From the NCBI GenBank assembly GCA_034509425.1, contig JAVTVJ010000508.1, positions 186,001-250,000 of the forward strand: 64,000 nt of DNA, given 5' to 3'. The number at the start of each line of letters is the position of its first letter. The first letter of the stretch is position 1. The notes below the pieces were generated by a model. The model made no database searches. It saw only the letters and a list, made by a program, of their open reading frames with translations, and was not told the DNA's origin. This DNA is from Eopsaltria australis. Taxonomy: Eukaryota; Chordata; Aves; Passeriformes; Petroicidae. The position numbers and the translations under genes are program-made. Below, piece after piece: positions 11,220 to 25,524 of the stretch.

Positions 11220-14200
11220 TTATTTATTTTCTTTTTAAATAATGGTACATGTACATATAAAAAGCCACAGTGAACTGTGAATTTCTTAATGTCTTATTTT
11301 CAGGTGTAATTTGAACCTTGACTGGAGCCTGGAGCCTGTCCTCAAACTGATTAGTAACTTACTTGAAAGCTTGTTGCAGTAATTTGAGAGGACTATTCCT
11401 GTAAACCAGGGCTATTGCTCATGTATAAGGACACCTGAGTCTGACCCTAAGATTTATTTAATTTCCTCCGCAAAATGAGAGATTAAAAAAAGAAAAAGGA
11501 AAGAAAGCAATAACAGATTTAGAAGATTGTAAAACCTGTATGTCAAACTTCATCTCTTGAATCTTACCAGTTTCAAATATTAATTTCTAGATTAGTGTGA
11601 GCAACAAGGCTTAAAAGTATTAGTATTCTGATATAAGTAGATGACAGTCTAGTTTTGCACTACATTCTGCTTTTGATGAGGACTATTATTCCCAACAGTC
11701 ACAATACGTAACAATGCCACAGCTTGTTATGACTTATCTGAAAAACATGAAAGTGTGCAGCAAATACACAGATTTATGAATGTCACTATTACACAGAACT
11801 GTTTTTCATGGTAGTTGCTGAAGTGCTTTTGTAAACCTGCTCCTATTCGTGGGGTGGGGGGTGTGAGAAAAATATTTAGTGATCTTCTAGGTTTTCAAAG
11901 GAAAAAGAAACCAGACCAAGCTTCAAATATTTAGTTTTCTATTACAGGATTGTGAACGTTACAAAAAAAATTATTTTCAGCATTAAAATCACTGACCTGA
12001 GGGACTTGTTTAGAGAACTTACTTATCTAACAGAACAAAGCCTTATGCAAACAGGGAGGAACACTTGTTCCCTCCAAAATCTCCTGTCCATTTTTGTAAG
12101 ACAAGATATGAACAGTGAGCAGCGAATTGCCTCACAGGCATTAGACTCAGACAGCTATTAGAATATAGAGCAGACTACTGTAAAATTTACAAGACTGACA
12201 CAGAGCTTATTAGATTTAAGGGGTATAATTGCATTTGATTCAACAGACATTGGATTTAACCTCATTGGTATATTCCATTGTCTACTGAAGCATATGGACA
12301 AATATCCACAAAAGGAATCGTATGCAGGCCCTTATTCAGAGCTCTTTGGGTGGATGAAGTAATAGATTCAAAGATTTTTAGCACTATCATCCTTGGCTTA
12401 TACTTTTGCATTTTCTCCTAATTCAAGGATACTTGTCTTTACATAGGAAAAGTACCCTAGCCATCACCAGAGAATGATCTCAAGCAATTTGTCTGTATGT
12501 AGAATACAATCTTGCTTTCTTTAGAGAGACTTCCTACACAAATACCTCTCTGGCCCAAAAAGGTGTTATTGCATGCAGGAGGGATAATAAATACATTAGG
12601 AGTTTTGGTAGCCCTAAATAAATATAATACGCATCCTAGAATGAGACATCAGAAAAGGATTGATTTAACCCGGCAATTAATACTTTGCGCTGAAGTGCAC
12701 TGATGTCCAACACAGAGAGAGACAGATTTGAGAGAGCAGTGATTACCGTTATGGTATCAACCTTGTTAGGAGAAGTTTAAAATGCATATTAAATTTAGCA
12801 AATTAAAGTTATAATATTGAGCTTGAGAAAATATTTAGGTCTAAGACCTGAGGTTAAATGAAGACTGATTGAATTGTTTGTTTACTAGATCTTATCTCAA
12901 CATTCTCCTAAAATCCCGTGAGATATTCAGCAAACTTGGATTCTGCCACCTAAATCAATAGCCTAAAATGAAAATGATGTTAAGCTCTGTAGACAACCAG
13001 TGGAAAGAGAGGACCTTGTTATTGTGATGTAGACCAGTAGTAAGTTGTTTTAGTTTCCCCCATTTCTCTCCCTTGACTTTAGAGGGAAGCTAGGCAACTG
13101 TGCTATTAATTTGGGTGTCTCTGCTCAGGGTTTATGATTCGATTAAAAGAATCTGGGCTTCTATATTGACTTAAAAGTCATGCAGTGTTCTCAATTTAAA
13201 TATATCTGTTCAAAAGATATCCTTGAAATAAATGCAAGACATCATCTGACATTAAATTAGCTTTCTAAATTACTTGGTACTAAATTTAGAGAGGACAACA
13301 GCAAAGCTGGCCCAGAACTTGCATATTGTAAGTGATACTGCATTTTCCAGTTTAACGAGTAATTTGTGGGGGTTTTTCTTCCTCAGAAAATTCTCAGAAG
13401 TCCTTCTTTTTATACTGCAATGCTAAAGGAGAGCAGTAATAACTGCGGGTCGATTACTGAGCATAGGTTACAGGGTTTGAAATCCTAGTGACCTTGAGTG
13501 GAATCAGGTTTCAAATGAAATTTGTTAAATACCATTATGTTACATGACAACTCTGGGAGTCAAGGAATAAGAAAATAGTAAAGCCAAAGTCCCTTGAGGC
13601 AGTCTGATAAAATGTAACAAAACCTGCCTAAGTAACACATTTGTGATATCTAGTTTTGTTGCTTTAAAGTGGTTTTCTCAGGAAGCTGCTAAACCCAGAG
13701 GAAGAAATCATATAATCTCACCCATCACAAAGGCATTGTTGTGCCATTCTTCTGTTCTAACCATGGCAACACACTGCCATCCAAAAAAAATTTTAAAAAA
13801 TTAAAAATCAGTGATGCAAAACTAGATTAAAAATATTAATTTCAGAATTAAGGCATAACACATTAAATCTGAAGATTTCTTGGCTAGAATTTAATCACAC
13901 AATTTTCTCTTTTTAAAACTCTCAATTTAACCTCAGTTCCTAGGTTTTCTATTTTAGATTCCACTTCCAGTGCAGCAGATATGCCATGTTTTCTCTGTGG
14001 GACCACATCTGAAATGAGTCAGTCACTCTATACTTCTCACAGTCGAAAGAACTTCATCTAAAGTACTTTAAGATTGAATCTTTTGTGTGAAGCCTGAGCA
14101 ATCTGCAGCCAGTGAAGAATGAAAATATATTGAGGACTCACTGCCAGAGATGCAATTGTGAGATGCAGAAATAATTGATGGGAAATATCAGAAGCTGGTG

Positions 14201-16756
14201 TGCTAGTGAAAGTTTGAGTTTTGTCTGCTTTTAGAAGATTCTGTGTATCCAGCATACATACATACTCTACTGTACAGGGTGCATGCATAGCAAAAAAAGT
14301 ATCATATACAAAATTCATCAAGAACTGTTCCGACATAAAAATAGCTGAGTTTTAACAAAAACAGATAGGGCTAATAATGACCTATTTTAATTTCATTTTT
14401 ACCTACAAGATAAAGTCACTGTCCGATTCCTAGTTTTACCCCAGACTAATTAACATGCAATGCTTATAGTCATTTATGGTTATAAATATTATATAAGTAT
14501 CTATTAAGATAATAGGGATTATAAGTTTAATTTTTCACAATATTTGTCAGGTTTAAATAAACTTGAGGTTTGTATTTTTAGTCTGAAATAGAAAAAAAAT
14601 GTGAAAAAATAAGTTATACTGAAGGATTTATGCTGGAGCTTTGTTTCTGCAGGTAGTTGATGAATATTCTCTCTGAAAAGCAGCATCACTGAGATAATTT
14701 TTTTGCATTTTATACTGTATGAATTATGGAAGAATCCACACTGGCTGCCTATGTTATTTTGAATGAATCACTATTCTTTTTAGAAGCAGACTAAAGTAAG
14801 GAAAACTGGATCATCCAAGCAGTCACTTTGGTGCCATCATTGACTTGCCTAAGGTAAAAATGAAAGTCAACTTGGAAATTATTTTGAGAGATAAGGCAGA
14901 TTAAAAAGAAAGAGGTCACAATTTCTATGAAAATAACAACAATGATCAAGCAGATCAACAATTGAGACTTTTACAGACAATTGGAACAAATGATGAAGTT
15001 CCTAGAGTGTTGAAGCCTTTCCAACTGAAGATCAAAGACTGGCATGTGTTTACTATGTTTGTACTAAGTCAATAACATACCTTAAAATTCAACCCCCCTT
15101 CCCAAGAATAAAATTAAAAGAAAATCCATCTAATAAGTCACCAACCTTGATATCTACAGAAACTGTAGCATTTTTTAAAAAGTAATGAGAACTAAGACAT
15201 TAAAGCCTGTAGACAGGCTGGCACTGCTGGCACTGTTCAGAGGATCCCATGAAGGTCCTCATTTCTCAGCTGGGGAAGCTGCAACTTTTTACATGGATTA
15301 AACAACGATTAGACTGCACAGCAAGGCAGCTCTCACTGCTCATGCGTCAGGGAGTTCTTTGTTTAACAGTATTGTTCATATCTTCAAGGAGACACTAATT
15401 TTAGGATAATTTGGAAATGCCGTTCCATCTGTGAATTAAATTGCACTTTAATCTCACAAACACCAAGAACTAAATAGAAGTCACCTTCACTTTTTCTCTT
15501 TTTATTTAACGTTAATTTTGCTGCAAGAGGCATGTAATCCACAGCTTTCTTGTTGTGCATGGCCATTTAAATTTTTGATCCTTTTTAATACACTGTAATA
15601 ATCAGTCTATAAAGTCCAATTACTCAGGGTAAAAATGAGTGGCATCTCTAGACTCAACAAGCCCCAGCTTAACAAATTGTACATCTGCAAACTGTGTAAT
15701 TTTCTATGTAAATCCGTATGCCCATTTTCATATTGTCCCAGCTTATATCTTCATTGGGAACAAAGATTTGCTCTTATAGACAAAAATTTAACAATAAATT
15801 CCAGACCACATGAATGCATAAATCATTGCATGAATGTTAAAAAAAATAATTGAAAGTAATCTGCTGTTAAGGGGAAAATGTGGTTAAACACCTTTAAGTG
15901 TCACTTCTCCAAGAACAACCGTGCAAAAATTTGTGTGTCTGGATTACCTTCAGTAAACCTTCAGTTTCATGGAAATACTCAATGTCCCTGGAGGCTCTAG
16001 TAAAATCATCATTTCTCATAAACAAGGACAAAGTATTAGTGATATCATTCCTTAAGATATAAACTAAAGCTAGGACTAGAAGAAAATGTAATCGGATTCC
16101 CCATTTATCTAATATTCTGCTTTTATCTGAGTAATTGTACAATGTACCTTTCCAAACCAATTTTAAGTTTTGTAAATAAGGCACTGTCTCAGTAGATTTG
16201 CTAAATTCAAATTCAATACCTTTATGATAAAATTATAAGGATGTTTGAAGTGTAAACAAATGTTCCACTAGAAATATGTACTTACAAGTACCTAGAATTT
16301 TACATCTCTTACATCTTGCCCAGGCTGTACCTAGAGGCAGAAAAATGTAGCTTTTACACTGGGTAAGTCATAGAGTATTATGAAATGCACTATATTAAGA
16401 ACTATAGCAAACATTAATATTTTCTTTTTTTATTTTAAACTATCAAGCCTTTTTTTCCTAAATGGCAAGAGAGCTCTTTTAAATAGAAAATGCAATACTG
16501 AAATCCTAATTCTGGTGTTGCTAGTTTATGCACAACTGGTGGGCATTGGACTGCTACCATGTAGCCAGTTGCAATATGCCTAATAAGGACTGGTCAAACC
16601 CTTCTACAGTTTCCTGAATTATTTTTATAGAAACCACAGGGGAAAAAAGTATTCTGAATACATTCACAGAATAATGTATTTACATGTTAGTTACACTAAT
16701 AACATGTTTTTAAAAAATCCCACAAAGCCATGCAGTAGACTCCCAGCATAAAGGTC
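11220..16756. other. AT-rich sequence with no recognised gene
   Basis: I recognise no gene or repeat in this 5.5-kb stretch. Open frames such as 14058-14336 and 15894-16184 on the - strand are under 100 codons, lie in AT-rich DNA and carry no recognisable domain. Confidence 0.6.
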
Positions 16757-17226
16757 ATTGATCTGGCTAGAGTGAGTTCAAAAAGAGCCACTAAATTGAT
16801 CACAGGGCTGGAGCACCTCTCGTATGAAAGGGAGGCTGAGGGAGTTGTGGTTGTTCAGACTGGAGAAGAGAAGGTTCTGAGGAGGCCTCAGAGCAGTCTC
16901 CCAGCACCTAAAGCAGCCTAGAAGAAAGCTGGTGAGGGACAGTTTACAAGGGTATGTAGTGATAGCACAAAGAGTAATGGCCTTAAAGAAGGTTGATTTA
17001 AATTAGATATCTTTAATAAATTCTTTAATGTGAGGCTGCTGAGATAATGGAAGAGGTTGACTAGAGACGTTGTGGATGGCCCATCCCTGGAGGTGTTCAA
17101 GGCCAGGCTGGATGGCCAACAACCTTCTAGTGGAAGGTGTCTCTGCCCATGGTAGGGGGTTGGAACTGGATGATCTTTAAGGCCTCTTCCAACCCAGGCC
17201 ATTCTATGATTCTACAGTTCCATGAT
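16757..17226 (+). mobile_element. CR1 LINE, 5'-truncated, 3' end present
   Basis: The sequence follows the 3' portion of avian CR1. Diagnostic blocks in order are GGGCTGGAGCACCTCTC (16805-16821), TTGTTCAGACTGGAGAAGAG (16851-16870), CCATCCCTGGAGGTGTTCAAG (around 17081), GGTTGGAACTGGATGATCTT (17158-17177), and the terminal degenerate octamers ATTCTATG, ATTCTACA, GTTCCATG (about 17201-17224). Only about 470 bp of a several-kb element remains, with loss of the reverse transcriptase region, which is usual 5' truncation. CR1 does not normally make target-site duplications and none is seen. Substitutions and an AT-rich patch near 16990-17030 show it is old. The - strand open frame 16918-17202 is a by-product. 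Confidence 0.93.
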
Positions 17227-19291
17227 AAATCACTACCAGATAATACAAGTAAGCAAGACAATGAGAAATTTATATTGTCTCCATTTAGTGTCCTCTAATA
17301 TATGTGTTGAAGTCTCTATGCTGTAATAAAATAGAAAGAACAAATTTTTCTCTGCATGAAACTGAAAATAACAAACGAGATCAACTGGAAAAAGAGCATG
17401 AATGAAGGAGAATACAGTAAGACATGAAAGAAGAAAATTTCTCAAGTAACAGTATGCAATCTTGTACACTTGACAACTCAAATTTTATTGAACAATGAGT
17501 AATTTATGGCTGTAAATGGGCAAGCACATTCCTTCCTTCATTTGTTTGTTTTATTCCCCAGAGCATATGGCAAATAAATAATATTACTTCTAAGGAGACA
17601 TTTTCTCTTGTTATCATTTGTGCCTTGAGGAAAAGGATCTTAATATCTTTGAGCTTATGAACAAACCCACTTACAGTCAGACATTCCTCCCTTTTCTCAT
17701 TCTTCATAATAAATTAAACAGATTTTTGTGTTTAATGTGCTCTAAAGAAAAGCAGTATTAACAGGTTTAGTGTGACACAGATTTAGGTTTTTAAGATTCT
17801 TTAAAGCTGGGGGATCTGTACAGCATGTCAATAATTATTTCTCCTGGTTGGAGAAATACTTTCTTGTCCTGTTCAATTTGGAAATAAGTCCTGTATGTCC
17901 TAGTAAGCAGGATTGATTCAAAATACTAAAAAAATCTTGGAAGTGATTTAAAATGTAAATAATTGGCAACTTGTGTGTAATTAGAATTATACAAGGGTAA
18001 TCATCAGAATCCAAATTTAGAGCCTTTTCCACAATGACGTACTGCATATTAATTAACAAGGTTGAATACTTGGTATTTTATATTAGCAGCATCACAACAA
18101 ATCATAAGCTGTGCAACCTGGAACAATGGTCTAATTCCAATCAAAACATTAAGTAATACAGTTTCATAATTTGACAAAAATACATGCAAGAAAGAATAAG
18201 TGTGTTGTAGCTAAATCTAGGCACTAACTACTGAGTCTTCATTCTTTAATCTTAATGGTGACAGAGGTTAAGACCCTGCTGAACCACTTTCTACAGAATT
18301 CATTTATCTTTCTGGTTTTGCACAGACCACAGATGCACCCTAAAGAGATCACCCTAAAGTTAGCTTTTGGGAATACACACCAATGCCATTTTTAGCCAAT
18401 TTCCCAAGCAGGTGACTACAGCCAGAGGTTCAGGTGTTCCTATACATTGTTATGCAAAAGTAGAAAAGACAAAAATATATATTGGTGAAAGATGAGATCG
18501 AAAACTACCTAAAATATTCCTAAACAATGTCTGTGATCACAGGGAAGTAGTATGTAAATCAGACCTGTTTGTAGTTAAAAGTGTGGGTTAGAATTCATAA
18601 ATCTAGAAACAATCTTGGGATGCAGCACTTTTAGCTGCTGCCTCTTCCTACACTTCTCACAACTGTTGCAATTCATTGATGATTTTACCATCTGTCTCAA
18701 AAGCCAAAATACTTGGTTTAAATATATAAAAGCCAAACAGTCAACTCCATTATTACATACAAAGGCATCTCTAGATCTGTAAACATAAGCTTAAAACTTC
18801 CCAACACTTTTGCAGTTCTACCTGTGTTAACATTTGTGAGACTAGAACAGGCTTATCACCAGTACGGCCTAACCCAGGCTTTGCCAGAGCAGTGCAAATT
18901 AATACAAAATACTTCCCAGATTGTATTAAGGTTGTAGCAAATGAACTGCCTTACTTGTTGGTACACGTCATTGAGACATTTCAAAGACAAGCTGGGAAGG
19001 TCTATTAAATTAAATGAACCGTTGTCATTTCATTCTTATTCCTATATGTTGTAGACAAGACTTGGGCATTGCAATATGTCTCTTATCTAAAACATGATAG
19101 TTAAGATTTTAGTCAGGTAAGTATAATCAGAAAATAAATCAAAGGAACATGCTAAGCTGCAAGATCCCTATGTGTTTCTTTTCTCTTACAACTCTTTTTG
19201 TACACTTTTTCACTGCAACATTGGGCATTAAAGCTTACATAAGTTTTATGCATCTTAGTACCTCATGACAGGCAGCAGTGATATAGTGTGC

Positions 19292-19311
19292 AAAAAAAAA
19301 AAAAAAAAAAA
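19292..19311 (+). repeat. Poly-A run (A20)
   Basis: Twenty uninterrupted A residues. No retroposon body or flanking duplication was recognised upstream. Confidence 0.95.
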
Positions 19312-22223
19312 GAGGAATAATGCTTTGTGGAAAATATCTACACCTTTTTTTAGTGATCTTGTTCTGGCAGCACAGAAATGTAATCTAAATTCCTTCATGA
19401 AAATGACAAAAATACATCAAACTCAATTTTATAATAAATTGCTTCTGAAATAAGATTATCTGCCATATTTCAGATCAGAAATATATCATAACATCCAAAT
19501 TCCATCTTTTGACAAACAGACATTCTGAGTAAGTCTGGCATGCTTTTAATTGCAGAAGCACATGTACAGCTCTAAAATAAAAGTGTTCAGTATTCAAACT
19601 TTTCAGGGACCACTTCATTTAGGACTCTGAGGGTGATACCAAATCTGAAATGACAGTTATGATTTTCAGGCATATTTCCCTCTATAACACATACATTCTT
19701 CACACTTTAAAAAAATGGAGATGCAGTTACAGCTGCTGCCTACTGATCTGTGTGCACTGAGAAGCACATCAACATATTCAGCTTATCACAACCGTTTGCA
19801 AGAGCATGTTTGTCAAGCAAAACTATCTCAGAGCATGAGGGAACTGATGTCTCAGTTGGATTACTTCACTAACTCTTCTATAACAGCATAGAAGGGTTAT
19901 TTTAACTGAGACTATGCAAACAAAACCAAAAAATTCTCACAGACTGTTAAGGAACTCAGAAACCTCATCACTTGGAAATCTAAAATTGTTTCAGGCTTGT
20001 GGTTCAACATGCAAATAAAATCAAGAGCTACTCTGAATACAACAGCAGGAAGAAAATTATAAGCTTTAATACTGGCCCCTTTCCAAAGTACAGGCTATAC
20101 CTTAAACAACAAATAGGCATTCTGATGCAGAATACATTAAAAAATACTAATAATTCCAACATTTTTATAGAGCTATTCCTCAGTGAGTCACAGCAAACTT
20201 CATAAGATGGTACTATTAGGCTCACATCAGAGGTGTGGAAATAGGCACAACAGGACCCTCTTGAGCTTTAAGCAAATACATCTAATGATCAGAAAACACT
20301 GATTACCATATAGAGACCATGTCTGTTAATTTGTCACACTAGCTTGGCTTCTGACAAAATTTTCTCTTCATATATGACTTTCAGCTTGAGGGTAGCTGGA
20401 GAACAAATTCATTATAACAATGAAATCTCTCCCTTGGTTAACCTTTCAGACCTTTGATGTCTGAACCTAAAATTCTGTGTGCTAAGGGCTATACTTGCCT
20501 AAGGAAAAGACAGCTTTTCCTAAATTGCTTTGAAATGTCACATGGGCATGGACAAAAAAGATAGACTGGTAATTTCACTTTTTACTATTCATTGGTAAAA
20601 GAACTTACGGCATTCACATGGTCTGTCTTCAAAAAAACAGGAAAAAATGGCATAGCTATGATTTTTTTATATATATATTTGGTTTGTCCAGTCCCTCTTG
20701 ACTAAGCTCTCTAACAGACCAACTCCTTTCCTCAAATTCCATAGTCAAGCATGATTAGGAGACCTTGAGGAAAGATAAGCTACCCAGAAAATTAAAAGTA
20801 GATTATTGGAAGTAGAGAATCTAATACTCTTAGCAATTATATGATTATGAAACTCATCTCTGTATACTTAATGTTACTAGAATATTCCTAATAGATTACA
20901 ATGCTTTGAAAATGGATTTGTATACTATGTATTATATTTGTATTTTTATCTATGAATATACACAAGTAACATACAATCAGATCTTTATCACAAAGAAAAC
21001 CACTTAGAGAAAGCTTCTCAGAATGCTTTATTAAAAGCACAAAAGTGTCAGTCCTTTTTCCAGTGGTATCTATGGAAAACCTGAGCAATTTCAGTAAGGC
21101 CAGGGTTTTGTTAAGGTTCAAAGACGGCAATCATTTTGACTGGACTGTGACAATGTAGAGAGTCTTGTTAACTTGTATGGCATCAGCCAGTTTTAGAAGG
21201 GGTAAAGCAATTGACACTACCCTTTCAAGGAACATGAAATGTGAGGACAAGAACCCATAAGAGTTCACCTTTTTCCATGATTGCCAAGTTATTCTGATCA
21301 AAAAGTATCTCAGTAAAAGCTTCTGTGCTTTGTCAAGTATTTGCAGCCCCTTAGCTGTGGCTCTGACTGGCCTTTACTTAGCATAAATTACTCTAACTGT
21401 TGTACTGCCATATAGAAAAGATTAGCCCCAAATTAGTCTCTTCTGATTTGAGATACCAGAAAAATTGATTGCTCAGTGCCTTCTTACTGACCTCCCACTC
21501 ACATGAATATTTAAATTCCAGAACTGCCATGAACACCTGAAGGGTTTTTTACATACATAAGGAATGCATTTGACTACCTTACTGCATATATATATAAGTC
21601 TCAGTAGAACTGAAGGATTGCATAGTGAATGTTATTAAGAAAATAATCTCATTAATATTTCAAAGGGCCAGATTCCCTTCTCAGAATAGGCAGCAAATAA
21701 AGATAGCCTACAGAAAATGCTACACCCAGGAGACCCTGTACCCCATGTTAATTAGAGACCTTCATATATGGGGAAAAACTCAACAATTGATGTCATAAAG
21801 ATATCTGGAAAGAGATGAAAAGAGCCAAGTAGACATGCCTTGGATGTGTTAAGAATACTACCCTGGGAAGATGCCTTCATACAGTTAGAGGAGATTCAAG
21901 CTATATCAAACATTTCTCAAGGCATTTCTTCTCCAAAGAGCTACTACTGTACTGTGATTACCCACTGAAAGTGAATACCACTGTAGAAAGACACAAAATT
22001 CCCATGGCCACAGGAAGGCAGCCTCATGAAGCTCTGAAAAAGAGACAATTAACCAAAGGGAGCAGCAGCCAGGATTATGAAACACATGTGTGGGAACTCT
22101 TGAGTTAGCAGGTTATATCCAGGCACATGGATGTGAACATCCACATGCCCCTCCACAGAAGCTTTTGGAAGAAACATGCCACAGCAATCACATATGTGGA
22201 GTCTGACCTTGTGGAACCTGTCT

Positions 22224-22243
22224 ACCAAGATCATAATCTTGGT
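22224..22243. repeat. Short perfect inverted repeat
   Basis: ACCAAGAT (22224-22231) and ATCTTGGT (22236-22243) are perfect complements around a 4-base CATA loop. No associated gene or terminator context is visible, so chance is the likely explanation. Confidence 0.7.
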
Positions 22244-23485
22244 CTGTGGTCTGGACTCCAAGAAGTGGACCTTCCTAAAGCACAGTACTCATAGAATCAC
22301 ATATATGCCACACTACAGGAAACTAGGGAATTTTGGTGTCAGATAGGAAGACCCCTTGAAAGCTTAGGACTTTGAGAGTTAGGTAAGCACTAGTCAGTGG
22401 GGTTTATATTAAAATTTCAGGTTTAGATGCCTGAAGGTTATTGAATTTCCACCTTAGGGATCTTGTCTAGGATCACAATGAGTAAATACATTTCATGCTT
22501 GTTATGAATCTGATAAATACACAGTAATTTCATTTTCTCAATAAAATTATCAGCAGGGGGGAAAGTTATTTTATTAAATAAAACCAGGGAACATAAGTGT
22601 GATTTGTGCAGATCCCCACCGATTTCAGTAGGGCATCCCACAGTGGCAGTTATCCTTCCACTTAGAGTAAATTATAGAGCCAAGATCTAACCATCTAAAC
22701 AGAGTTGCTAATTACTCACAAATTGCAAACATAAACAAAACCAAGAAAAAAGTGGAAGAAAACAAGCTACCTATTTTTTTTCTACTAATCTAAAATACAG
22801 ATTAAGACTACCATTTTAAGGGAGAGATTTCATTTCCAGACTACAGAGAGCTATTAATGAAGTTTGCATGATTTAAGACAGCTCTTCTCCAATACACACC
22901 ATATTATAATGTGGACAATAAATGTTTTTATTAACAAGCAGATGAGTTTGCCATCCCTATGCCAAATAAGGATTCTCTCATAATTAGAAATTGCACATTC
23001 CTTAGAAGGAAGATTTTTACTGAGTACACAGCTGCAGGGAAACCCTGCTGCAGCTGCACCCTGCTTCCCTCAGAAGAGGTCCCCATGGTGTGGAAATTAC
23101 TTCCAGCAGTGTTACAGGCATAAATGCAGGGTAAATTTAAAATATATTCCTACTTTTAGTCTTGAAACATGCTGTATACTGAGAATGCAGTTACAAACTG
23201 ATTCCACCTGTCCCTTCCTCTTTGACCCCAAGTTTAGTGGCAGTATGTGTGATTGAAACGTAAAAGTGAAATTGATAGAGAAAAACCAAACCATAAATCA
23301 GTGAAAACATGTTTGAATTCAAGTGGATATAAAGAACTTTCAAAGAAAAGGATAGGCTTCAGAAAAAATACCTCAACATACAGCAATGAACTTATAACTA
23401 ATTTAAACATCCCAGGTGAAGACAGCCCTTCCTTCAAGAAGATTTTCCTGAACCTTCTATTGCACGTAACAAGACCTACAAAAGT

Positions 23486-23653
23486 CCTTCCTTCCTTCCT
23501 TCCTTCCTTCCTTCCTTCCTTCCTTCCTTCCTTCCTTCCTTCCTTCCTTCCTTCCTTCCTTCCTTCCTTCCTTCCTTCCTTCCTTCCTTCCTTCCTTCCT
23601 TCCTTCCTTCCTTCCTTCCTTCCTTCCTTCCTTCCTTCCTTCCTTCCTTCCTG

Positions 23654-23685
<32 letters not shown>

Positions 23686-24016
23686 CCTTCCTGCCTTCCT
23701 TCCTGCCTTCCTTCCTGCCCCTCCTTCCTTCCTTCTCTCTTTACTCCCTTTTTCCCTTCCTCCCTTCCGTCCTTCTTCCATTCCTTCCTTCTTCCATTCT
23801 TTCCTTCTTTCCTTCCTTCCTTCTTCCATTCCTTCCTTCCTTCCTTCCTTCCTTCCTTCCTTCCTTCCTTCCTTCCTTCCTTCCTTCCCTCCCTCCCTCC
23901 CTCCCTCCCTCCCTCCCTCACTCCCTCACTCCCTCACTCCCTCACTCCCTCACTCCCTCTCTCACACTTTCTTTCCTTCTTTCTCTCTTTCTTTCTCTCC
24001 TTCTTCTCTCTTTTTC
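23486..24016 (+). repeat. Compound TTCC (GGAA) microsatellite / long polypyrimidine tract
   Basis: About 530 bp of almost pure pyrimidine on the + strand. 23486-23651 is an uninterrupted CTTC/TTCC array of about 41 units. Next comes a higher-order segment with TGCC interruptions at 23652, 23668, 23680, 23692, 23704 and 23716, mostly 12 bp apart. A degenerate segment follows (23720-23828), then a second TTCC array (about 23829-23887), a CCCT array (23888-23918), five CACTCCCT octamers (23919-23958), and a CT-rich tail. All frames stay open here (280 codons on +, 154 on -), but the products are monotonous repeats, not proteins. Confidence 0.97.
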
Positions 24017-25074
24017 AGCTCCCAAGTTGCTATGTAAAAGGGACTTAATAGCCCACAACCATTCTAACAACTTTTGGGGAAAATGGTTTACCTAAACTCT
24101 TTTAATACCCTTCAGGCCAGACAAGCCACCCTGGCTTTTAGCTAAAGATTTCTGCTTTTTTGCACTCTACAGTGTTTGCATCTTTCCAACACCTTTCAAA
24201 CTCCCACTCAGCCAAGTGCCAACAAAATGCTCAATTTTGAGACAATCTGGAGATTTTCCCTTGCTCATCACAAAGTTTGTTACATTTTAAAGTGTAAATC
24301 CTTCTTTTCAAACACTTGGTAAACTCATCTGATTTGCTGCCCACTAGGGTCTATCTCATTATATACTAATATCTATTTCTGGAATCTAATGTGAGCACAT
24401 TTGCAAGGTAACATGTGAATCACATGGAATCTACAACTAACTTTTCTATTCACAATGCTGTCAACTTAAGTTTTACATCAAGGAAACATGTTGTCAATAT
24501 GATAAAGAAGGTCATCCGAGGGCTTTTCAGACATTTATTTTAAGGCTATCAGAATTTGGGGTAGTCTGTAAAGAAAAAGATAGACAAACTAGTATCTTAA
24601 AATCAGTAGTTTATTTGCCTAAATATTTAGCTTCCAAGTGCCTTTTTGCAGTGTGTTCAGCACTGATTCATATCTGCTGTTAAAGATAGTTTGATATTCT
24701 ATATTACTTTCTCCAGTACATGTCACTCTGAAAAGCAGAGTAATCCCATTAGTATCAGTAGACAGGGGCAGGCAAACAAAAAATCCTAAACTGAAACATA
24801 CCCAATAAAATTTCAAACATTTCCAGCTTTTTACATCCAAACCTGTTTTCCTGTAACAAGTAATGCTGGCCCAAACATCAAGGTTATCATCTGCTTTCTG
24901 AATCTGCCATAGCAACAACCACTTCTAGTTTCTCACACCAGTCTTCAGAGTTACTTTATAGCACTTCAGAGCTACTTTAAAGTCCAATTAGATAAAGGAA
25001 ATAAATTCTTCTGAAACTGCTGAGAAAACCCTCAATGTGTTTTGCAGGCATAGATAGTGAATAGAAATATCTGC
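24017..25074. other. Unique sequence with no recognised gene
   Basis: About 1 kb between the microsatellite and the ERVL LTR. The - strand open frame 24619-24918 (99 codons) has no recognisable domain. Nothing else was identified. Confidence 0.6.
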
Positions 25075-25079
25075 GTGAA
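25075..25079 (+). repeat. Target-site duplication, left copy (GTGAA)
   Basis: This five-base direct repeat precedes the TGTATTGGG start of the LTR. Its partner is at 25652-25656. Five bases is the usual length for ERVL (class III) elements. Confidence 0.85.
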
Positions 25080-25314
25080 TGTATTGGGTCTGACTGGGGT
25101 AAAGCTCACAGGCCTTACACTGCTGTTCTTTGCTTTGGTAGCTGGCGTTGATAACAGAGCAGTGTTTTGGCTACTGCCAAGCTGTGCTGTCCCTGTGACA
25201 TTCCTTCCCCCACTGAAGGGGATGGGGGGGGCAAGATCCTGGGAGGGGACACCAGCAGGCCAGCTGACCCCAGTCAGCCAAAGGGATATTCCATACCATA
25301 TGACATCAGCTCAG

Positions 25315-25322
25315 ATATATAA
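25315..25322 (+). promoter_or_regulatory. LTR TATA box
   Basis: ATATATAA lies about 235 bp into the ERVL LTR and about 205 bp before its AATAAA, the expected spacing for a retroviral promoter. Whether it still drives transcription is unknown. Confidence 0.6.
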
Positions 25323-25524
25323 GGGAAGGAAGAGAGGAGGAGGAGGAGGCACTCGGGGCTGGTCCATGTTTGCCTCCTGGAACAACCATCACGCGTGCTG
25401 AAGCCCTGCTTCCCCGAAAGTGTCTGGACATCGCTGCTGATGGGAAGTAGAGACTGATTGTTTTCCCTTCTGCTCTTGCGCGCACAACTTTCAACTTGCT
25501 TGTTCTATTTTTTTTCCCCGCTGT

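Larger units (their letters stand above)
17227..23485. other. AT-rich sequence with no recognised gene
   Basis: No exon or transposon was recognised over 6.2 kb apart from the A20 run at 19292. Short open frames (60-82 codons) show no known domain. A short perfect inverted repeat lies at 22224-22243. Confidence 0.6.

Noticed and set aside
22288..22300. TCATAGAATCAC as a CR1 3' end on -
   Set aside because: The adjoining sequence does not continue into CR1.
23253..24095. 280-codon open frame on + and 154-codon frame on -
   Set aside because: Most of the length is translated tetranucleotide repeat (Leu-Pro-Ser-Phe or Lys-Glu-Gly-Arg), which stays open in every frame.
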